64,000 nt of DNA from Pseudonocardiales bacterium (lineage in GTDB: Bacteria > Actinomycetota > Actinomycetes > Mycobacteriales > Pseudonocardiaceae), in contig JAHEXI010000002.1 of NCBI GenBank assembly GCA_023252195.1, forward strand, positions 248,001 to 312,000, given 5' to 3'. Made by a program: the position numbers and the translations under genes. The notes beneath the pieces are model-generated. The model saw only the letters and a program-made list of their open reading frames with translations, was not told the DNA's origin and ran no database searches. The first letter of the stretch is position 1, and each line of letters begins with the position of its first letter. This document shows positions 39,468 through 49,074 of the stretch, piece by piece.

Positions 39468-39686
39468 TACACTGAACACGCGACTCGCGTGCGGGTCGAC
39501 TTCGCGCGCCAGCGCTGCGCCCTACCGGGGCCTCAGCGTCCGGCGGTCCTCGTCGCGGTCTTGATCGCACGGGGTCCGGCCGCTGGCCTGGCGCCAGGAC
39601 GGCGGTCCAACCCGGCCCGCCGTGACAACCGCATGAGCGTGCTGGCGCAAGCCAACGCGCCTGACACATTGAGGTGTGCACCGGCT
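39468..39686 (+). promoter_or_regulatory. Putative rpsB promoter and long leader
   Basis: TACACT (39468-39473) is a good -10 box, with TTGGAC at 39450-39455 as a possible but too closely spaced -35 (12 bases). A leader of about 205 bases to the rpsB ATG follows, GC-rich with several small inverted repeats (for example around GGCCTGGCGCCAGG). S2 represses its own operon through the leader in other bacteria; whether this one does is unknown. The rest of the 345-base gap holds the DnaA-like site. Confidence 0.4.
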
Positions 39687-40637
39687 ATGGCCGTCGTCAC
39701 CATGAAGCAGCTGCTCGACTCCGGCGTGCACTTCGGGCACCAGACCCGCCGCTGGAACCCGAAGATGAAACGCTACATCTTCACCGAGCGCAACGGCATC
39801 TACATCATCGACCTGCAGCAGACGTTGACCTACATCGACCGAGCCTACGAGTTCATCAAGCAGACCGTGGCTCACGGCGGTTCAATCCTGTTCATCGGCA
39901 CCAAGAAGCAGGCCCAGGAAGCGATCTCGCATCACGCGCAGCGAGTCGGCATGCCCTTCGTGAACCACCGCTGGTTGGGCGGCATGCTCACGAACTTCTC
40001 CACCGTGCACAAGCGCCTACAGCGCCTCAAGGAACTCGAATCCATGGAACAGACCGGTGGTTTCTCCGGGCTGACCAAGAAAGAGATCCTGATGCGCACC
40101 CGGGAGAAGGACAAGCTGGAGAAGACGCTGGGTGGGATCCGGGACATGCAGCGGGTGCCCAGTGCGGTGTGGATCGTCGACACCAAAAAGGAGCAGATCG
40201 CCGTCGGTGAGGCCCGCAAGCTGGGCATTCCGGTGGTGGCCATCCTGGATACCAACTGCGATCCCGACGAGGTCGACTACCCCATCCCGGGCAACGACGA
40301 TGCGATCCGCTCCGCGGCGCTGCTCACTCGGGTGGTGGCCGACGCCACCGCCGACGGCTTGATGTCGCGGGGCGGACGTTCTGCCGGAGCCGATGGCTCG
40401 GACAAGCCCGAGGTCGGGGCCACTGTTCACGAGCCGCTGGCGGAATGGGAGCAGGAGCTGATGGTCTCGAGTGCCCTCGTGCCCGGCAGCCCAGTCGCTG
40501 GCAGCCCTGTCGCCGGCGGCCCTGCCTCTATCACCCCTGCCTCTATCACCCCTGCCTCAACCAACGTTGGGGAACAGGAAGCCGAGCTGTCGCCGGCGGA
40601 ACCTATGGCCGCCAACAACGGCGTGTCTCAGTCCTAA
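39687..40637 (+). CDS. rpsB: 30S ribosomal protein S2
   Basis: S2 joins the small subunit late in assembly. The protein starts [20 protein letters not shown] and contains [34 protein letters not shown] and [20 protein letters not shown]. The ATG at 39687 is chosen; a long upstream frame is not S2-like. The C-terminus (residues 235-316) is a variable Pro/Ala/Ser/Glu-rich tail. It contains two identical 15-bp copies of CCTGCCTCTATCACC (40521-40550), encoding repeated PASIT. tsf follows after 61 bases. Confidence 0.97.
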   Translation: MAVVTMKQLLDSGVHFGHQTRRWNPKMKRYIFTERNGIYIIDLQQTLTYIDRAYEFIKQTVAHGGSILFIGTKKQAQEAISHHAQRVGMPFVNHRWLGGMLTNFSTVHKRLQRLKELESMEQTGGFSGLTKKEILMRTREKDKLEKTLGGIRDMQRVPSAVWIVDTKKEQIAVGEARKLGIPVVAILDTNCDPDEVDYPIPGNDDAIRSAALLTRVVADATADGLMSRGGRSAGADGSDKPEVGATVHEPLAEWEQELMVSSALVPGSPVAGSPVAGGPASITPASITPASTNVGEQEAELSPAEPMAANNGVSQS

Positions 40638-40698
40638 GAGGTCGGCTGCCCGATCTGCTTTGATCCGATAACGAAATCTCCAGGACGGTAAAGTCACG

Positions 40699-41514
40699 AT
40701 GGCGAATTACTCAGCCGCCGATGTGAAGCGGATCCGGGACCTGACTGGTTCCGGGATGATGGATTGCAAAAAGGCCCTCGAAGTATCCGAGGGCGACTTC
40801 GACCGGGCGGTCGAACTGCTGCGGATCAAGGGTGCTAAGGACGTCGGCAAGCGTGCTGAGCGCACCACTGCCAATGGGCTGGTGGCCGCCGAGGGCGGCG
40901 TGATGATCGAGCTCAACTGCGAGACCGACTTCGTGGCCAAGGGCGCCGACTTCCGGGAGCTCGCCAGCAAGATCGTCGCTGAGGCGATCCGGACCCGGCC
41001 CGGCGACGCGGAGATGCTCGCGCAGGCGCAGCTCAACGGCGGCACGGTCGATGACGCGGTGCAGGACGTCTCGGCCAAGATCGGTGAGAAGTTGCAATTG
41101 CGCCGGGTAGTGTCTTTCGACGGCGAGGTGGCCACCTACCTGCACCGCCGTGCTTCCGACCTGCCGCCCGCGGTGGGCGTGCTCGTCGAGTATGACGGCG
41201 GTTCAGCGGAGACGGCTCGAGCAGTGGCGATGCAGGTCGCCGCGATGAAGCCGCGCTATGTCACTCGGAGCGAGGTGCCGGCCGACGTGCTGGCCGACGA
41301 ACGGCGCATCGCCGAGGAGACCGCTCGTCAGGAAGGCAAGTCGGAGCAGGCGCTACCGAAGATCGTCGAAGGCCGTCTCAACGGTTTCTTCAAAGACGCC
41401 GTGTTGCTGGAGCAGTCTTCCGTGCAGGAATCCAAGAAGACCGTCAAGGCGTTGCTGGACGAGGCCGGCATGGTTGTGCGGCGCTTCGCCCGCTTCGAGG
41501 TCGGCCAGGCCTGA
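40699..41514 (+). CDS. tsf: Elongation factor Ts
   Basis: EF-Ts exchanges GDP on EF-Tu. The 271-aa protein has [20 protein letters not shown] and [20 protein letters not shown] (the EF-Tu-binding N-domain). It also has the family signatures [18 protein letters not shown] and [16 protein letters not shown], and closes with [12 protein letters not shown]. Its length is normal for actinobacteria. rpsB-tsf-pyrH-frr-cdsA is a single conserved operon. Confidence 0.97.
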   Translation: MANYSAADVKRIRDLTGSGMMDCKKALEVSEGDFDRAVELLRIKGAKDVGKRAERTTANGLVAAEGGVMIELNCETDFVAKGADFRELASKIVAEAIRTRPGDAEMLAQAQLNGGTVDDAVQDVSAKIGEKLQLRRVVSFDGEVATYLHRRASDLPPAVGVLVEYDGGSAETARAVAMQVAAMKPRYVTRSEVPADVLADERRIAEETARQEGKSEQALPKIVEGRLNGFFKDAVLLEQSSVQESKKTVKALLDEAGMVVRRFARFEVGQA

Positions 41515-41519
41515 CACCG

Positions 41520-42254
41520 ATGGTCGACCGGCTGGTGGCTCCCGAATACCGCAGAGTGCTACTCAAGCTCGGCGGTGAGATGTTCGGCGGCGGTGGAGTC
41601 GGGGTAGACCCGGAGGTAGTCAAGACTGTCGCGCGGCAGATCGCCGACGTGGTCGCCAGCGGGGTGCAGATGGCGGTGGTGATCGGCGGGGGGAACTTCT
41701 TCCGTGGCGAAGAACTCCAGCAGGGCGGGATGGAACGGTCCCGCGCTGACTACATGGGAATGCTCGGCACGGTGATGAACTGCCTTGCCCTGCAGGACTT
41801 TCTGGAACGTGAGCATAAGATCGACACCCGGGTGCAGACGGCCATCACGATGGGTCAGGTCGCCGAGCCATACATTCCGCGCCGAGCGATCAGGCACCTT
41901 GAGAAAGGCCGAGTAGTGATCTTCGGGGCCGGCGTGGGGATGCCCTACTTCTCCACCGACACCACCGGTGCTCAGCGGGCGCTGGAAATCTGTTGCGAAG
42001 TTCTACTGATGGGCAAGGCGGTCGACGGGGTGTACACCGCAGACCCGAAGATCGATCCTTCGGCCACGATGTTCACCCACATCACCCATCGCGAGGTACT
42101 CGAACGCGGCCTCAAAGTCGCGGATGCGACCGCATTCAGCCTGTGCATGGACAACAAGCTCCCGATTATCGTGTTCAATCTGCTCACCGAAGGCAACATC
42201 GCCCGGGCAGTACGTGGCGAGCCCATCGGGACCCTGGTCAGCTCTGCGGCATAA
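41520..42254 (+). CDS. pyrH: UMP kinase
   Basis: UMP kinase makes UDP from UMP and ATP, the first committed phosphorylation of pyrimidine nucleotides. The 244-aa amino-acid-kinase-fold protein shows [40 protein letters not shown] and [40 protein letters not shown] is the UMP-binding loop. It begins 5 bases after tsf with an ATG overlapping no other gene. Confidence 0.97.
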   Translation: MVDRLVAPEYRRVLLKLGGEMFGGGGVGVDPEVVKTVARQIADVVASGVQMAVVIGGGNFFRGEELQQGGMERSRADYMGMLGTVMNCLALQDFLEREHKIDTRVQTAITMGQVAEPYIPRRAIRHLEKGRVVIFGAGVGMPYFSTDTTGAQRALEICCEVLLMGKAVDGVYTADPKIDPSATMFTHITHREVLERGLKVADATAFSLCMDNKLPIIVFNLLTEGNIARAVRGEPIGTLVSSAA

Positions 42255-42276
42255 CGCTAGTTCACAAGGAGCAGCC

Positions 42277-42834
42277 GTGATCGACGACACCCTCTTCGAC
42301 GCCGAGGAGAAGATGGAGAAGGCCGTAACAGTGGCCAAGGAGGATCTCGCCACAGTACGGACCGGTCGGGCCAGCCCCACGATGTTCTCCAAGATCGTCG
42401 TAGACTACTACGGCTCGGCCACGCCCTTGATCCAACTGGCTAGCGTCTCGGTTCCCGAGGCTCGGATGGCCGTGATCAAGCCCTACGATCCGAGCCAGCT
42501 GCGGCCGATGGAGAAGGCGATCCGGGACTCCGACCTGGGCGTGAATCCCACTAATGACGGGATGATCATCCGGGTGCTCATCCCGCAGTTGTCTCAGGAA
42601 CGCCGCCGGGACCTGGTCAAGGTGGCGCATTCCAAGGGCGAAGACGCCAAGGTGTCCATTCGCAATATCCGTCGCAAAGCCAAGGAACAGCTCAGCCGTA
42701 TCGGTCGCGACGGCGAGGCAGGTGAGGACGACGTGGCACGGGCAGAGAAGGAACTCGAGGCCTTCACGCACCGATACGTGGGACAGATCGACGAGCTTGT
42801 CAAGCACAAGGAATCTGAACTGCTCGAGGTCTGA
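42277..42834 (+). CDS. frr: Ribosome recycling factor
   Basis: RRF splits post-termination ribosomes together with EF-G. The 185-aa protein has [40 protein letters not shown] and [20 protein letters not shown], with [20 protein letters not shown] near the end. The GTG at 42277 follows AAGGAG (42266-42271); a longer frame upstream is unrelated. Its stop touches the cdsA start. Confidence 0.97.
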   Translation: MIDDTLFDAEEKMEKAVTVAKEDLATVRTGRASPTMFSKIVVDYYGSATPLIQLASVSVPEARMAVIKPYDPSQLRPMEKAIRDSDLGVNPTNDGMIIRVLIPQLSQERRRDLVKVAHSKGEDAKVSIRNIRRKAKEQLSRIGRDGEAGEDDVARAEKELEAFTHRYVGQIDELVKHKESELLEV

Positions 42835-43707
42835 GTGGCTGCCAACGGTTCGCCCGAGCAACCCACGTCCGCCGCGCACCCAGCGCAGCGTCTCGGTGCT
42901 CCCCGGGCGGGCCGGAACCTGTGGGCTGCGATCGCCGTCGGGGTGCTGCTGTTTTCGGGAATCCTGGTCGCGTTGTTCACGGTGCGACATGTGTTCATCG
43001 GGATCGTTGCCGCGGCCGTGGCGATATCCAGCTGGGAGCTGGCCGGCGCCATGCGCCGCGGGGGTATCGCGGTCTCATTGCCACCGGTGCTGCTCGGTGG
43101 TCAAGCGATGGTGTGGCTGGCCTGGCCGTTCGGCCGCGACGGGATACTCCTCGCATTCGTGATCACGGCGCTGGCTTGCCTGGTGTGGCGCTTTCCCAGT
43201 GGCGCGGCGGGGTATGTCCGCGACGTCAGCGCCTCGGTGTTCAGCGCGGCTTACGTGGCAGGTTTCGCCGCGTTCGCGACGTTGCTGGTAATACCGGCTG
43301 ACGGAGCGGCGCGGGTCCTGTGCCTGATGCTCGCCGCGGTGGGTTCGGACGTTGGCGGCTACGCCACCGGCGTCCTGGGCGGCCGGCACTTAATGGCACC
43401 ATTGATCAGTCCGAAGAAGTCCTGGGAGGGCTTCATCGGATCCCTGCTGGTCGGGACCGCGGCAGGTGCTCTGTCGGTGACCTTCCTGTTGGACGGGCAG
43501 CCCTGGCTCGGGGTGTTGTTCGGGGCGACGATCGTGCTCACCGCTACCGGAGGGGATCTGATCGAATCGCTGATCAAGCGCGATCTGGGCGTCAAGGATA
43601 TGGGGACCATGCTGCCCGGCCACGGTGGATTGATGGACCGCCTCGACTCACTGCTGCCTTCGGCGGTCGTGGCCTGGCTGCTGCTGAGCCTGCTCGTCCC
43701 GCTCTAG
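42835..43707 (+). CDS. cdsA: Phosphatidate cytidylyltransferase (CDP-DAG synthase)
   Basis: CdsA makes CDP-diacylglycerol, the precursor of phosphatidylinositol and cardiolipin, in the membrane. The 290-aa protein has about seven to eight membrane helices. The C-terminal signature is present: GGDLIESLIKRDLGVKDMGT followed by PGHGGLMDRLDSLLPS, which contains the catalytic Asp and Lys residues. SDVGGYATGVLGGRHLMAPL and SPKKSWEGF are also conserved. The start GTG directly follows the frr stop. The stop codons of cdsA and the convergent VOC gene overlap. Confidence 0.95.
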   Translation: MAANGSPEQPTSAAHPAQRLGAPRAGRNLWAAIAVGVLLFSGILVALFTVRHVFIGIVAAAVAISSWELAGAMRRGGIAVSLPPVLLGGQAMVWLAWPFGRDGILLAFVITALACLVWRFPSGAAGYVRDVSASVFSAAYVAGFAAFATLLVIPADGAARVLCLMLAAVGSDVGGYATGVLGGRHLMAPLISPKKSWEGFIGSLLVGTAAGALSVTFLLDGQPWLGVLFGATIVLTATGGDLIESLIKRDLGVKDMGTMLPGHGGLMDRLDSLLPSAVVAWLLLSLLVPL

Positions 43708-44543
43708 TGGTTGTGGAGGTAACCGGACTCGTCGGCGATGCTGGTCGGCGGCGGCAGGACCCGCACGGTGGGATCGATCAGTGCGAAGTTGGCCCCCGAG
43801 GGGTCGGCGACCCGCGCGATCCGACCCAACTCGGTGTCGTAGGGATAAATCTCCACCCGCCCGCCGAGATCGAGGACCCGATTGACCGTACCGTCGGTGC
43901 CGATCTGCGGGTCCACCGCGAAGTGGAGCATCCAGTGCGCGGGGATTTCGCGGGCCCAGTCCTCGTTCATCTGAAGCCTGGCCAGCATCGTCGGCCCACC
44001 CCGCGACCAGGTGGTGTAGTCCACATATCGGCCGTCACCGATCTGATGCTGCTGGTAGCCGAACAGGTTCGCGTAGAACTCGTCGGCCAGTTGGCCATCC
44101 CAGGTGTTCAACTCGGCCCAGATCAGCGACCCGGGGTCGGTGGTATGAAACATCCACGGCGGACCCGGCTCCCAGAAGCCGATCACCCCGCCGGTCGGGT
44201 CCGCCCCGATGAACACGCTGCCTTGTCCCGGCGCGTCCACCGGCCCATAGAGCACCTGCCCGCCCCACTGAGTGACCATGTCGGCGGTGTGCACGATGTT
44301 GGCACTTGCCAGATACAGCCGCCAGGCGACCGGTTGGTCTGCCTCTACCGGAACGCCTGCCAGGCCAGCCACCGGTGCACCGCCACGCAGCGCAATGGTG
44401 TAACTCCCGCTGCCAGGGTCTGGGTCGATGTCGTAGGTCCAGCCGAACAACCCAGCGTAGAAGTCGCGACTGCGGGCCGGATCAATGCTTGATACGTCGA
44501 TCCAGCAGACGAGTCCCGGAAAAAATGGTGTGTCCTCGGTCAC
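43704..44543 (-). CDS. VOC family protein with two glyoxalase-like domains
   Basis: A 279-aa protein with tandem vicinal-oxygen-chelate domains. The first starts GLVCWIDVSSIDPARSRDFY and GLFGWTYDIDPDPGSGSYTI. The second starts GSLIWAELNTWDGQLADEFY and NLFGYQQHQIGDGRYVDYTT, ending VADPSGANFALIDP. Such two-domain proteins are common in actinomycetes, and some bind bleomycin-like ligands or act in secondary metabolism. No ligand can be assigned here. The GTG at 44543 is chosen as the domain start; a very long frame upstream is antisense to the next genes. It is convergent with cdsA and divergent from the methyltransferase. Confidence 0.88.
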   Translation of the reverse strand: MTEDTPFFPGLVCWIDVSSIDPARSRDFYAGLFGWTYDIDPDPGSGSYTIALRGGAPVAGLAGVPVEADQPVAWRLYLASANIVHTADMVTQWGGQVLYGPVDAPGQGSVFIGADPTGGVIGFWEPGPPWMFHTTDPGSLIWAELNTWDGQLADEFYANLFGYQQHQIGDGRYVDYTTWSRGGPTMLARLQMNEDWAREIPAHWMLHFAVDPQIGTDGTVNRVLDLGGRVEIYPYDTELGRIARVADPSGANFALIDPTVRVLPPPTSIADESGYLHNH

Positions 44544-44584
44544 TGCGCGACAGTACAAGATTCCGGCTGGTGCTTCGCGCGCAG

Positions 44585-44590
44585 GCACAA
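44585..44590 (+). promoter_or_regulatory. Putative -10 box for leaderless methyltransferase transcript
   Basis: CACAAT in the context GGCACAATAG lies 7 bases before the GTG at 44598. The same GGCACAATAG string occurs in the rpsP promoter region (26243-26252). No ribosome-binding site is seen. Confidence 0.4.
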
Positions 44591-44597
44591 TAGACCG

Positions 44598-45326
44598 GTG
44601 ACCGATCCAGGTGTGCTGGCTAGCCCCAACATCTGGAACTGGCCTGAGGTCTACGAGCGGGAAAACCAGGCGGTCGATGCAGACGGGGCGCTGTGGGCGG
44701 CATTGGCCGATCAGATCGACTGGGGTGGCGCCGACGTCGCCGACATCGGCTGCGGGGACGGGTTTCATCTGCCTCACTTCGCCGAACGGGCTCGCAGCGT
44801 GGTCGGCGTGGAGCCACACCTTCCGCTGGTGATTAGAGGCCGCCGACGGGTTGCTGACCAGGCACGCATCCGGGTGCTCGTCGGATGCGCTCAACGGCTG
44901 CCGCTGCCCGACTCCAGCGTCGATCTGGTGCACGCCCGCGTCGCATACTTCTTCGGCCCAGGTTGCGAACGCGGACTGGGCGAGGCGCGCCGGGTGCTGC
45001 GCCCGGGCGGTACCACGGTCGTGATCGACCTGGACGGGACCAACGGCCTTTATGGCGAGTGGTTGTGCGCGGCGGCGCCCCGCTACCGACCGGCCGCCGT
45101 CGAGGCGTTCTTCGCTGCCCAGGGTTTCGACTGCCGCCGGGTGGACACCATCTGGCGGTTTCGCACTCGTGGTGACCTGGAGGACGCCCTGCGCATCGAG
45201 TTCACTCCGAAGGTGGCGGCGCGGGCGATCGCCCAGACCTCGGGATTGACCGTTCCCGTCCGCTACCGCCTGCACCTGCGCCGCGAGCCCACCGTTCTCA
45301 CCGTGGGACACTGGAAAGCGCGATGA
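44598..45326 (+). CDS. Class I SAM-dependent methyltransferase
   Basis: A 242-aa methyltransferase of the Methyltransf_11 type. The SAM-binding motif I is [20 protein letters not shown], with the acidic loop VVGVEPH after it. Motif II/III is [20 protein letters not shown], and [17 protein letters not shown] is the conserved late strand. The substrate is unknown. Homologues are found immediately before rlmN in several actinomycetes. Its stop overlaps the rlmN ATG (4-base overlap), so the two are translationally coupled. Confidence 0.88.
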   Translation: MTDPGVLASPNIWNWPEVYERENQAVDADGALWAALADQIDWGGADVADIGCGDGFHLPHFAERARSVVGVEPHLPLVIRGRRRVADQARIRVLVGCAQRLPLPDSSVDLVHARVAYFFGPGCERGLGEARRVLRPGGTTVVIDLDGTNGLYGEWLCAAAPRYRPAAVEAFFAAQGFDCRRVDTIWRFRTRGDLEDALRIEFTPKVAARAIAQTSGLTVPVRYRLHLRREPTVLTVGHWKAR

Positions 45327-46441
45327 CTGCGCTGCCCTTGGTATTCGAGGTTTCGCGCCGCGGAATGCCGCCGCGGCACCTCGCCGACCTCGACCGCGAT
45401 GAGCGTCGCGCGGTCGTGACTGAGCTGGGGGAGCCGGCATTTCGCGCCGACCAACTGGCCCGGCACTACTTCACCCGGCTGAGCACCGACCCGGCTGCGA
45501 TGACCGACCTGCCCGCGGCACGACGGGACCGGCTTGTTGCGGCGTTGCTTCCGGAACTGGCCACCCCGGTGCGGCACGTCTGCTGCGACAGCGGCACCAC
45601 CCGCAAGACGCTGTGGCGCGCGGTGGACGGGACGCTGACCGAGAGCGTGCTGATGCGCTACCCGGGCCGGGCCACGGTGTGTGTCTCCAGCCAGGCGGGC
45701 TGCGGGATGGCGTGCCCGTTCTGTGCGACCGGGCAGGCTGGGCTGACCCGCAACCTGTCTACCTCGGAGATTGTCGATCAGGTCCGCGCCGCCGCAGCTG
45801 CGATGCGCGACGGTGAGCTGACCGGTGGCCCCGGTCGGCTGTCCAACGTGGTGTTCATGGGCATGGGCGAGCCGCTGGCCAACTACCAGCGGGTGGTGAC
45901 GGCCGTCCGCCGGATCATCGACCCCGCCCCGGACGGGCTGGGGCTGTCGCAACGGTCGGTGACGGTGTCGACAGTGGGGCTGGTGCCAGCGATCCGGCGG
46001 CTGGCCGCCGAAGGACTGCAGGTCACCCTCGCGGTGTCGCTGCACACCCCGGATGACGAGTTGCGGGACACGTTGGTCCCGGTGAACCGTCGGTGGAAGG
46101 TCGCCGAAGTGCTCGATGCCGCGCGGCATTATGCCGACATCACGGGACGCCGGGTCTCCATCGAGTACGCGCTGATCCGCGACGTCAACGACCAACCCTG
46201 GCGGGCCGACCTGCTGGCCAGGCTATTGCGCGAACGCCTGGGCGCGCTGGTACACGTGAACCTGATCCCGCTCAACCCCACCCCGGGTAGCGAATGGGAT
46301 GCCAGCCTGCGCCCCGCGCAGGAGGAGTTCGTCGCGCGAGTCCAGGCCGCCGGGGTGGCCTGCACCGTCCGGGACACCCGCGGCCGCGAGATCGCCGCCG
46401 CCTGCGGCCAGCTCGCGGCATCCCAGCCGACAATGTCGTGA
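45323..46441 (+). CDS. rlmN: 23S rRNA (adenine2503-C2)-methyltransferase RlmN
   Basis: RlmN is a radical-SAM enzyme that makes m2A2503 in 23S rRNA and m2A37 in some tRNAs. The iron-sulfur cluster motif is [20 protein letters not shown] (CxxxCxxC). Other marks are [39 protein letters not shown] and [20 protein letters not shown]. The second catalytic cysteine is in [20 protein letters not shown]. The 372-aa length is normal. The left arm of the palindromic repeat copy B overlaps its stop codon. Confidence 0.96.
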   Translation: MTALPLVFEVSRRGMPPRHLADLDRDERRAVVTELGEPAFRADQLARHYFTRLSTDPAAMTDLPAARRDRLVAALLPELATPVRHVCCDSGTTRKTLWRAVDGTLTESVLMRYPGRATVCVSSQAGCGMACPFCATGQAGLTRNLSTSEIVDQVRAAAAAMRDGELTGGPGRLSNVVFMGMGEPLANYQRVVTAVRRIIDPAPDGLGLSQRSVTVSTVGLVPAIRRLAAEGLQVTLAVSLHTPDDELRDTLVPVNRRWKVAEVLDAARHYADITGRRVSIEYALIRDVNDQPWRADLLARLLRERLGALVHVNLIPLNPTPGSEWDASLRPAQEEFVARVQAAGVACTVRDTRGREIAAACGQLAASQPTMS

Positions 46442-46499
46442 ACTCGGCGTTACCGACGTTCGCGCTCACTTGAGAGGTCGGTCGCGTCGAGTTCACGAC
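46435..46499. repeat. Intergenic palindromic repeat, copy B (end of rlmN)
   Basis: Perfect 12-bp arms GTCGTGAACTCG (46435-46446) and CGAGTTCACGAC (46488-46499) extend imperfectly inward (GCGTTACCGAC against ACGCGACCGAC). The right part is almost identical to that of copy A after mutM, and both copies begin with GTCGTGAACTCG. In this copy the left arm contains the rlmN stop codon. It may also serve as a terminator. Confidence 0.75.
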
Positions 46500-46572
46500 G
46501 GCGTCCCGCCGGTTCCGGCGCAGCGGCACCGGCAGCGGCGCATGATCGGCGAGCGCGAGGACACTGGAGCCC

Positions 46573-47640
46573 GTGGACCTTCCCGTCATGCCGCCTGTCG
46601 CGCCGATGCTGGCCAAGCCTGCCGCCGCGATTCCCACCGGCCAGCACTATGAACCGAAATGGGACGGCTTCAGGTCGATCATTTTTCGGGACGGTGACGA
46701 GGTCGAGATCGGCAGCCGCAAGGAGCGGCCGATGACCCGATACTTCCCTGAGATCGTCGTCGCGGTGCTGGCGAACTTCCCGTCCCGCGCGGTGATCGAC
46801 GGTGAGATCATCATCGCCGATCAGGACCGCAACACCCTGGATTTCGAGGCGTTGCAGCAGCGCATCCACCCTGCCGCCAGCCGAGTCAGGCTGCTGTCCG
46901 AACAGACCCCGGCGAGCTTCATCGCCTTCGACCTGCTCGCGCTGGGCGATGACGACCTCACCCAAGAACCGCTCGCGCACCGCCGCGCGGCGCTGGAGGA
47001 GGCGCTCGCCGGCGCCGTCGCGCCGGTGTATGTCACGCCGGCGACGCAGGACCATGACGTCGCGTGCCGGTGGTTCGATCAGTTCGAAGGTGCCGGCCTG
47101 GACGGGCTGATCGCAAAGGGTCTCGATTTGCGCTACCAGCCGGACAAGCGGGTGATGACCAAGATCAAGCATGAGCGCACCGCCGACTGTGTCGTCGCCG
47201 GCTACCGGCTGCACAAATCCGGCCCGGACGCGATCGGTTCGCTGCTGCTGGGCCTCTACGACGACCGGGGTGTCCTCGTGTCGGTGGGCGTGGTCGGGGC
47301 GTTCCCGATGGCTCGGCGCCGGGAACTGCTGACCGAGCTGCAGCCGCTCGTCACCGGTTTCGACGATCATCCGTGGGCCTGGGCCCGGCAGGAGGAGGGG
47401 GAGCGCACCCCGCGCAAGTCTGAGACCAGCCGGTGGAACGCCGGCAAGGACCTGTCGTTCGTACCGTTGCGCGCAGAGCGTGTTGTGGAGGTGCGCTACG
47501 ACTACATGGAAGGCGTGCGGTTCCGGCACACCACCCAGTTCGTCCGCTGGCGCCCCGATCGCGAACCGCGTTCCTGCACCTACGACCAGCTCGAGCGCCC
47601 TGTCCGCTTCCACCTCGCCGACGTCCTCACCAGCGCCTGA
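46573..47640 (+). CDS. ligC: ATP-dependent DNA ligase, LigC type
   Basis: A 355-aa ATP-dependent ligase with adenylation and OB domains and no N-terminal DNA-binding domain, like mycobacterial LigC. The nucleotidylated lysine is in HYEPKWDGFRSIIFRDGDEV (motif I, KWDGxR). Motifs III-V are visible as VIDGEIIIADQDRNTLDFEA, ASFIAFDLLALG, LDGLIAKGLDLRYQPDKRVM and KIKHERTADCVVAGYRLH. The C-terminal VRFRHTTQFVRWRPDREPRS is the OB-fold end. LigC acts with Prim-PolC in base-excision and end repair; the polymerase gene lies next door, convergent. Confidence 0.93.
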   Translation: MDLPVMPPVAPMLAKPAAAIPTGQHYEPKWDGFRSIIFRDGDEVEIGSRKERPMTRYFPEIVVAVLANFPSRAVIDGEIIIADQDRNTLDFEALQQRIHPAASRVRLLSEQTPASFIAFDLLALGDDDLTQEPLAHRRAALEEALAGAVAPVYVTPATQDHDVACRWFDQFEGAGLDGLIAKGLDLRYQPDKRVMTKIKHERTADCVVAGYRLHKSGPDAIGSLLLGLYDDRGVLVSVGVVGAFPMARRRELLTELQPLVTGFDDHPWAWARQEEGERTPRKSETSRWNAGKDLSFVPLRAERVVEVRYDYMEGVRFRHTTQFVRWRPDREPRSCTYDQLERPVRFHLADVLTSA

Positions 47641-47661
47641 CCGTTTGGGTGCTCTCAGCTT

Positions 47662-47733
47662 CCCGAACTCCACAGCAGAGCTGTTCCACCGCCCTCGGAC
47701 AGCGCTGCTGTTTAGTTCGGGGGCAGCAGCGCT
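47662..47733. terminator. Bidirectional terminator with two competing hairpins
   Basis: In the 118-base gap between convergent ligC and the polymerase gene, CCCGAACTCCACAGCAG (47662-47678) pairs with 47705-47721 at 15 of 17 positions. The right arm can instead pair downstream, because AGCGCTGCTG (47701-47710) and CAGCAGCGCT (47724-47733) are perfect 10-bp complements. The two structures are mutually exclusive. Their location suggests termination of both genes. Confidence 0.7.
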
Positions 47734-47758
47734 GATCACACTGGGAAAACCGCCCGGT

Positions 47759-48688
47759 CTAGCGCTCGTCGCGGTCGGCCCACTCGAGGAGCGGTTCTAG
47801 CGAGAACACCGTGTCGTCGATGCCGGCGTGCACGTCGCCCAGGCGGGCGAACCGCTCGGGCACCGTGGCTAGGGTGAAGTCACCGGGTTCCGCGTCGCGC
47901 ACCTCGTCCCAGCGCAGCGGGGTGGACACCACAGCCTCGGGTACGCCGCGCACCGAGTACGCGCCGCGGATCGTGTGGTCGCGGGTGTTCTGGTTCCAGT
48001 CGACGAAAACCGCGGCGATCCGGTCTCGCTTCCACCACGCGGTGGTGACCAGCTCCGGTGCGCGCCGCTCCACTTCACGGGCGAAGGCGTGGGCCGCGCG
48101 CCGCACGTCGGTGAAGCTCCAGCGCGGCTCGATCCGCACGTAGACGTGCATGCCCCGGCCCCCCGAGGTTTTCGGCCAGCCCACCGCGCCGAGTTCGGAC
48201 AGCACCTCCTGCACCACCGCGGCCACCTGGCGGGCCTGGACGAACCCGGTGCCGGGTTGCGGGTCCAGATCGATGCGCCACTCGTCGGGGCGCTCCACTT
48301 CAGTGGCCCGAGTGTTCCACGGATGGAATTCCACAGTGCTCATCTGCACCGCCCAGATCACGTCGGCGAGATCGGTGACGCACAGCTCGTCCGCGGAGCG
48401 CCCGGAAGGGAAGTCCACCCGCACCGTCTGCACCCAGGGCGGGGCGCCGGCCGGCAGCCGCTTCTGGTGCACTTTGGGGCCGGTGACTCCGGTGGGGAAC
48501 CGGTGCAACATGCAGGGACGTCCGCGCAAGGCGCGAACGATGCCGTCGCCGACCGCGAGGTAGTAGCGCACCAGGTCGATCTTCGTCTCGCCTCGCGCGG
48601 GGAAGTACACCCGCTGCGGGTTGGTGATCCGGACGGTTCGCCGGCCGACTTCCAGCTCGACGGCGGGGGAGCCGCGGGTGCCGGCCAC
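47759..48688 (-). CDS. LigD polymerase-domain (Prim-Pol) protein
   Basis: A 309-aa free-standing primase-polymerase of the LigD polymerase family (mycobacterial Prim-PolC-like). Key segments are VRITNPQRVYFPARGETKID, VDFPSGRSADELCVTDLADV and EFHPWNTRATEVERPDEWRI. The catalytic acidic pair is in RIDLDPQPGTGFVQARQVA, followed by TSGGRGMHVYVRIEP and VDWNQNTRDHTIRGAYSVRG. Such proteins fill gaps with ribonucleotides in non-homologous end joining or base-excision repair. It lacks the ligase and nuclease domains. It is encoded opposite ligC, which probably seals its products. Confidence 0.9.
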   Translation of the reverse strand: MAGTRGSPAVELEVGRRTVRITNPQRVYFPARGETKIDLVRYYLAVGDGIVRALRGRPCMLHRFPTGVTGPKVHQKRLPAGAPPWVQTVRVDFPSGRSADELCVTDLADVIWAVQMSTVEFHPWNTRATEVERPDEWRIDLDPQPGTGFVQARQVAAVVQEVLSELGAVGWPKTSGGRGMHVYVRIEPRWSFTDVRRAAHAFAREVERRAPELVTTAWWKRDRIAAVFVDWNQNTRDHTIRGAYSVRGVPEAVVSTPLRWDEVRDAEPGDFTLATVPERFARLGDVHAGIDDTVFSLEPLLEWADRDER

Positions 48689-48698
48689 CCGCCGATCC

Positions 48699-48986
48699 TC
48701 AGCGCCGCTTGGCTTTGCGGGCCTTGAAGTGGCTGGCGATCAGCATCACCACAAGTATCGTGCCGGGGGCGACCAGGAAGAAGTCACCCACGTGACCTTC
48801 GTTGTTCCCGATCAGCATCGCGAACAGCGCGAAGGCGGTGAACCAACCAGCGATCTTGCCGGCGCGCTGCGGAGTGCCATGCCAGCCCCATGCGGCTGAC
48901 GGCTCCTCGTCCGGCTCCAAGCCGGGGATTGGCTGCACGCCGTGGGTCGAGTCCTGGTCGGCGGGGTGCTGATCAGTCACGGTCAC
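48699..48986 (-). CDS. DUF2631 family small membrane protein
   Basis: A 95-aa protein with an acidic N-terminus (DQHPADQDSTHGVQPIPGLE) and two hydrophobic segments (WFTAFALFAMLIGNN, FFLVAPGTILVVMLIASHF). The C-terminus is basic (KARKAKRR). Its SAAWGWHG-x-PQRAGKIAGW segment is characteristic of the DUF2631 family (mycobacterial Rv2876 type), usually encoded near dxr. The function is unknown. I take the GTG at 48986; an upstream in-frame start at 49007 is less likely. It is divergent from dxr. Confidence 0.85.
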   Translation of the reverse strand: MTVTDQHPADQDSTHGVQPIPGLEPDEEPSAAWGWHGTPQRAGKIAGWFTAFALFAMLIGNNEGHVGDFFLVAPGTILVVMLIASHFKARKAKRR

Positions 48987-49074
48987 GCCAACATCATCGC
49001 ATACCACCGCCCGGCCAGCGCAGACTCACCACCGTGCACGCTTAACAGCGCTGCCATCGGGAACAATGACGTAG

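Noticed and set aside
43704-45440. Very long minus-strand frame covering the VOC gene and the methyltransferase antisense
   Set aside because: Only the part up to 44543 has VOC similarity; the rest mirrors the high-GC codon pattern of the plus-strand methyltransferase and rlmN start.
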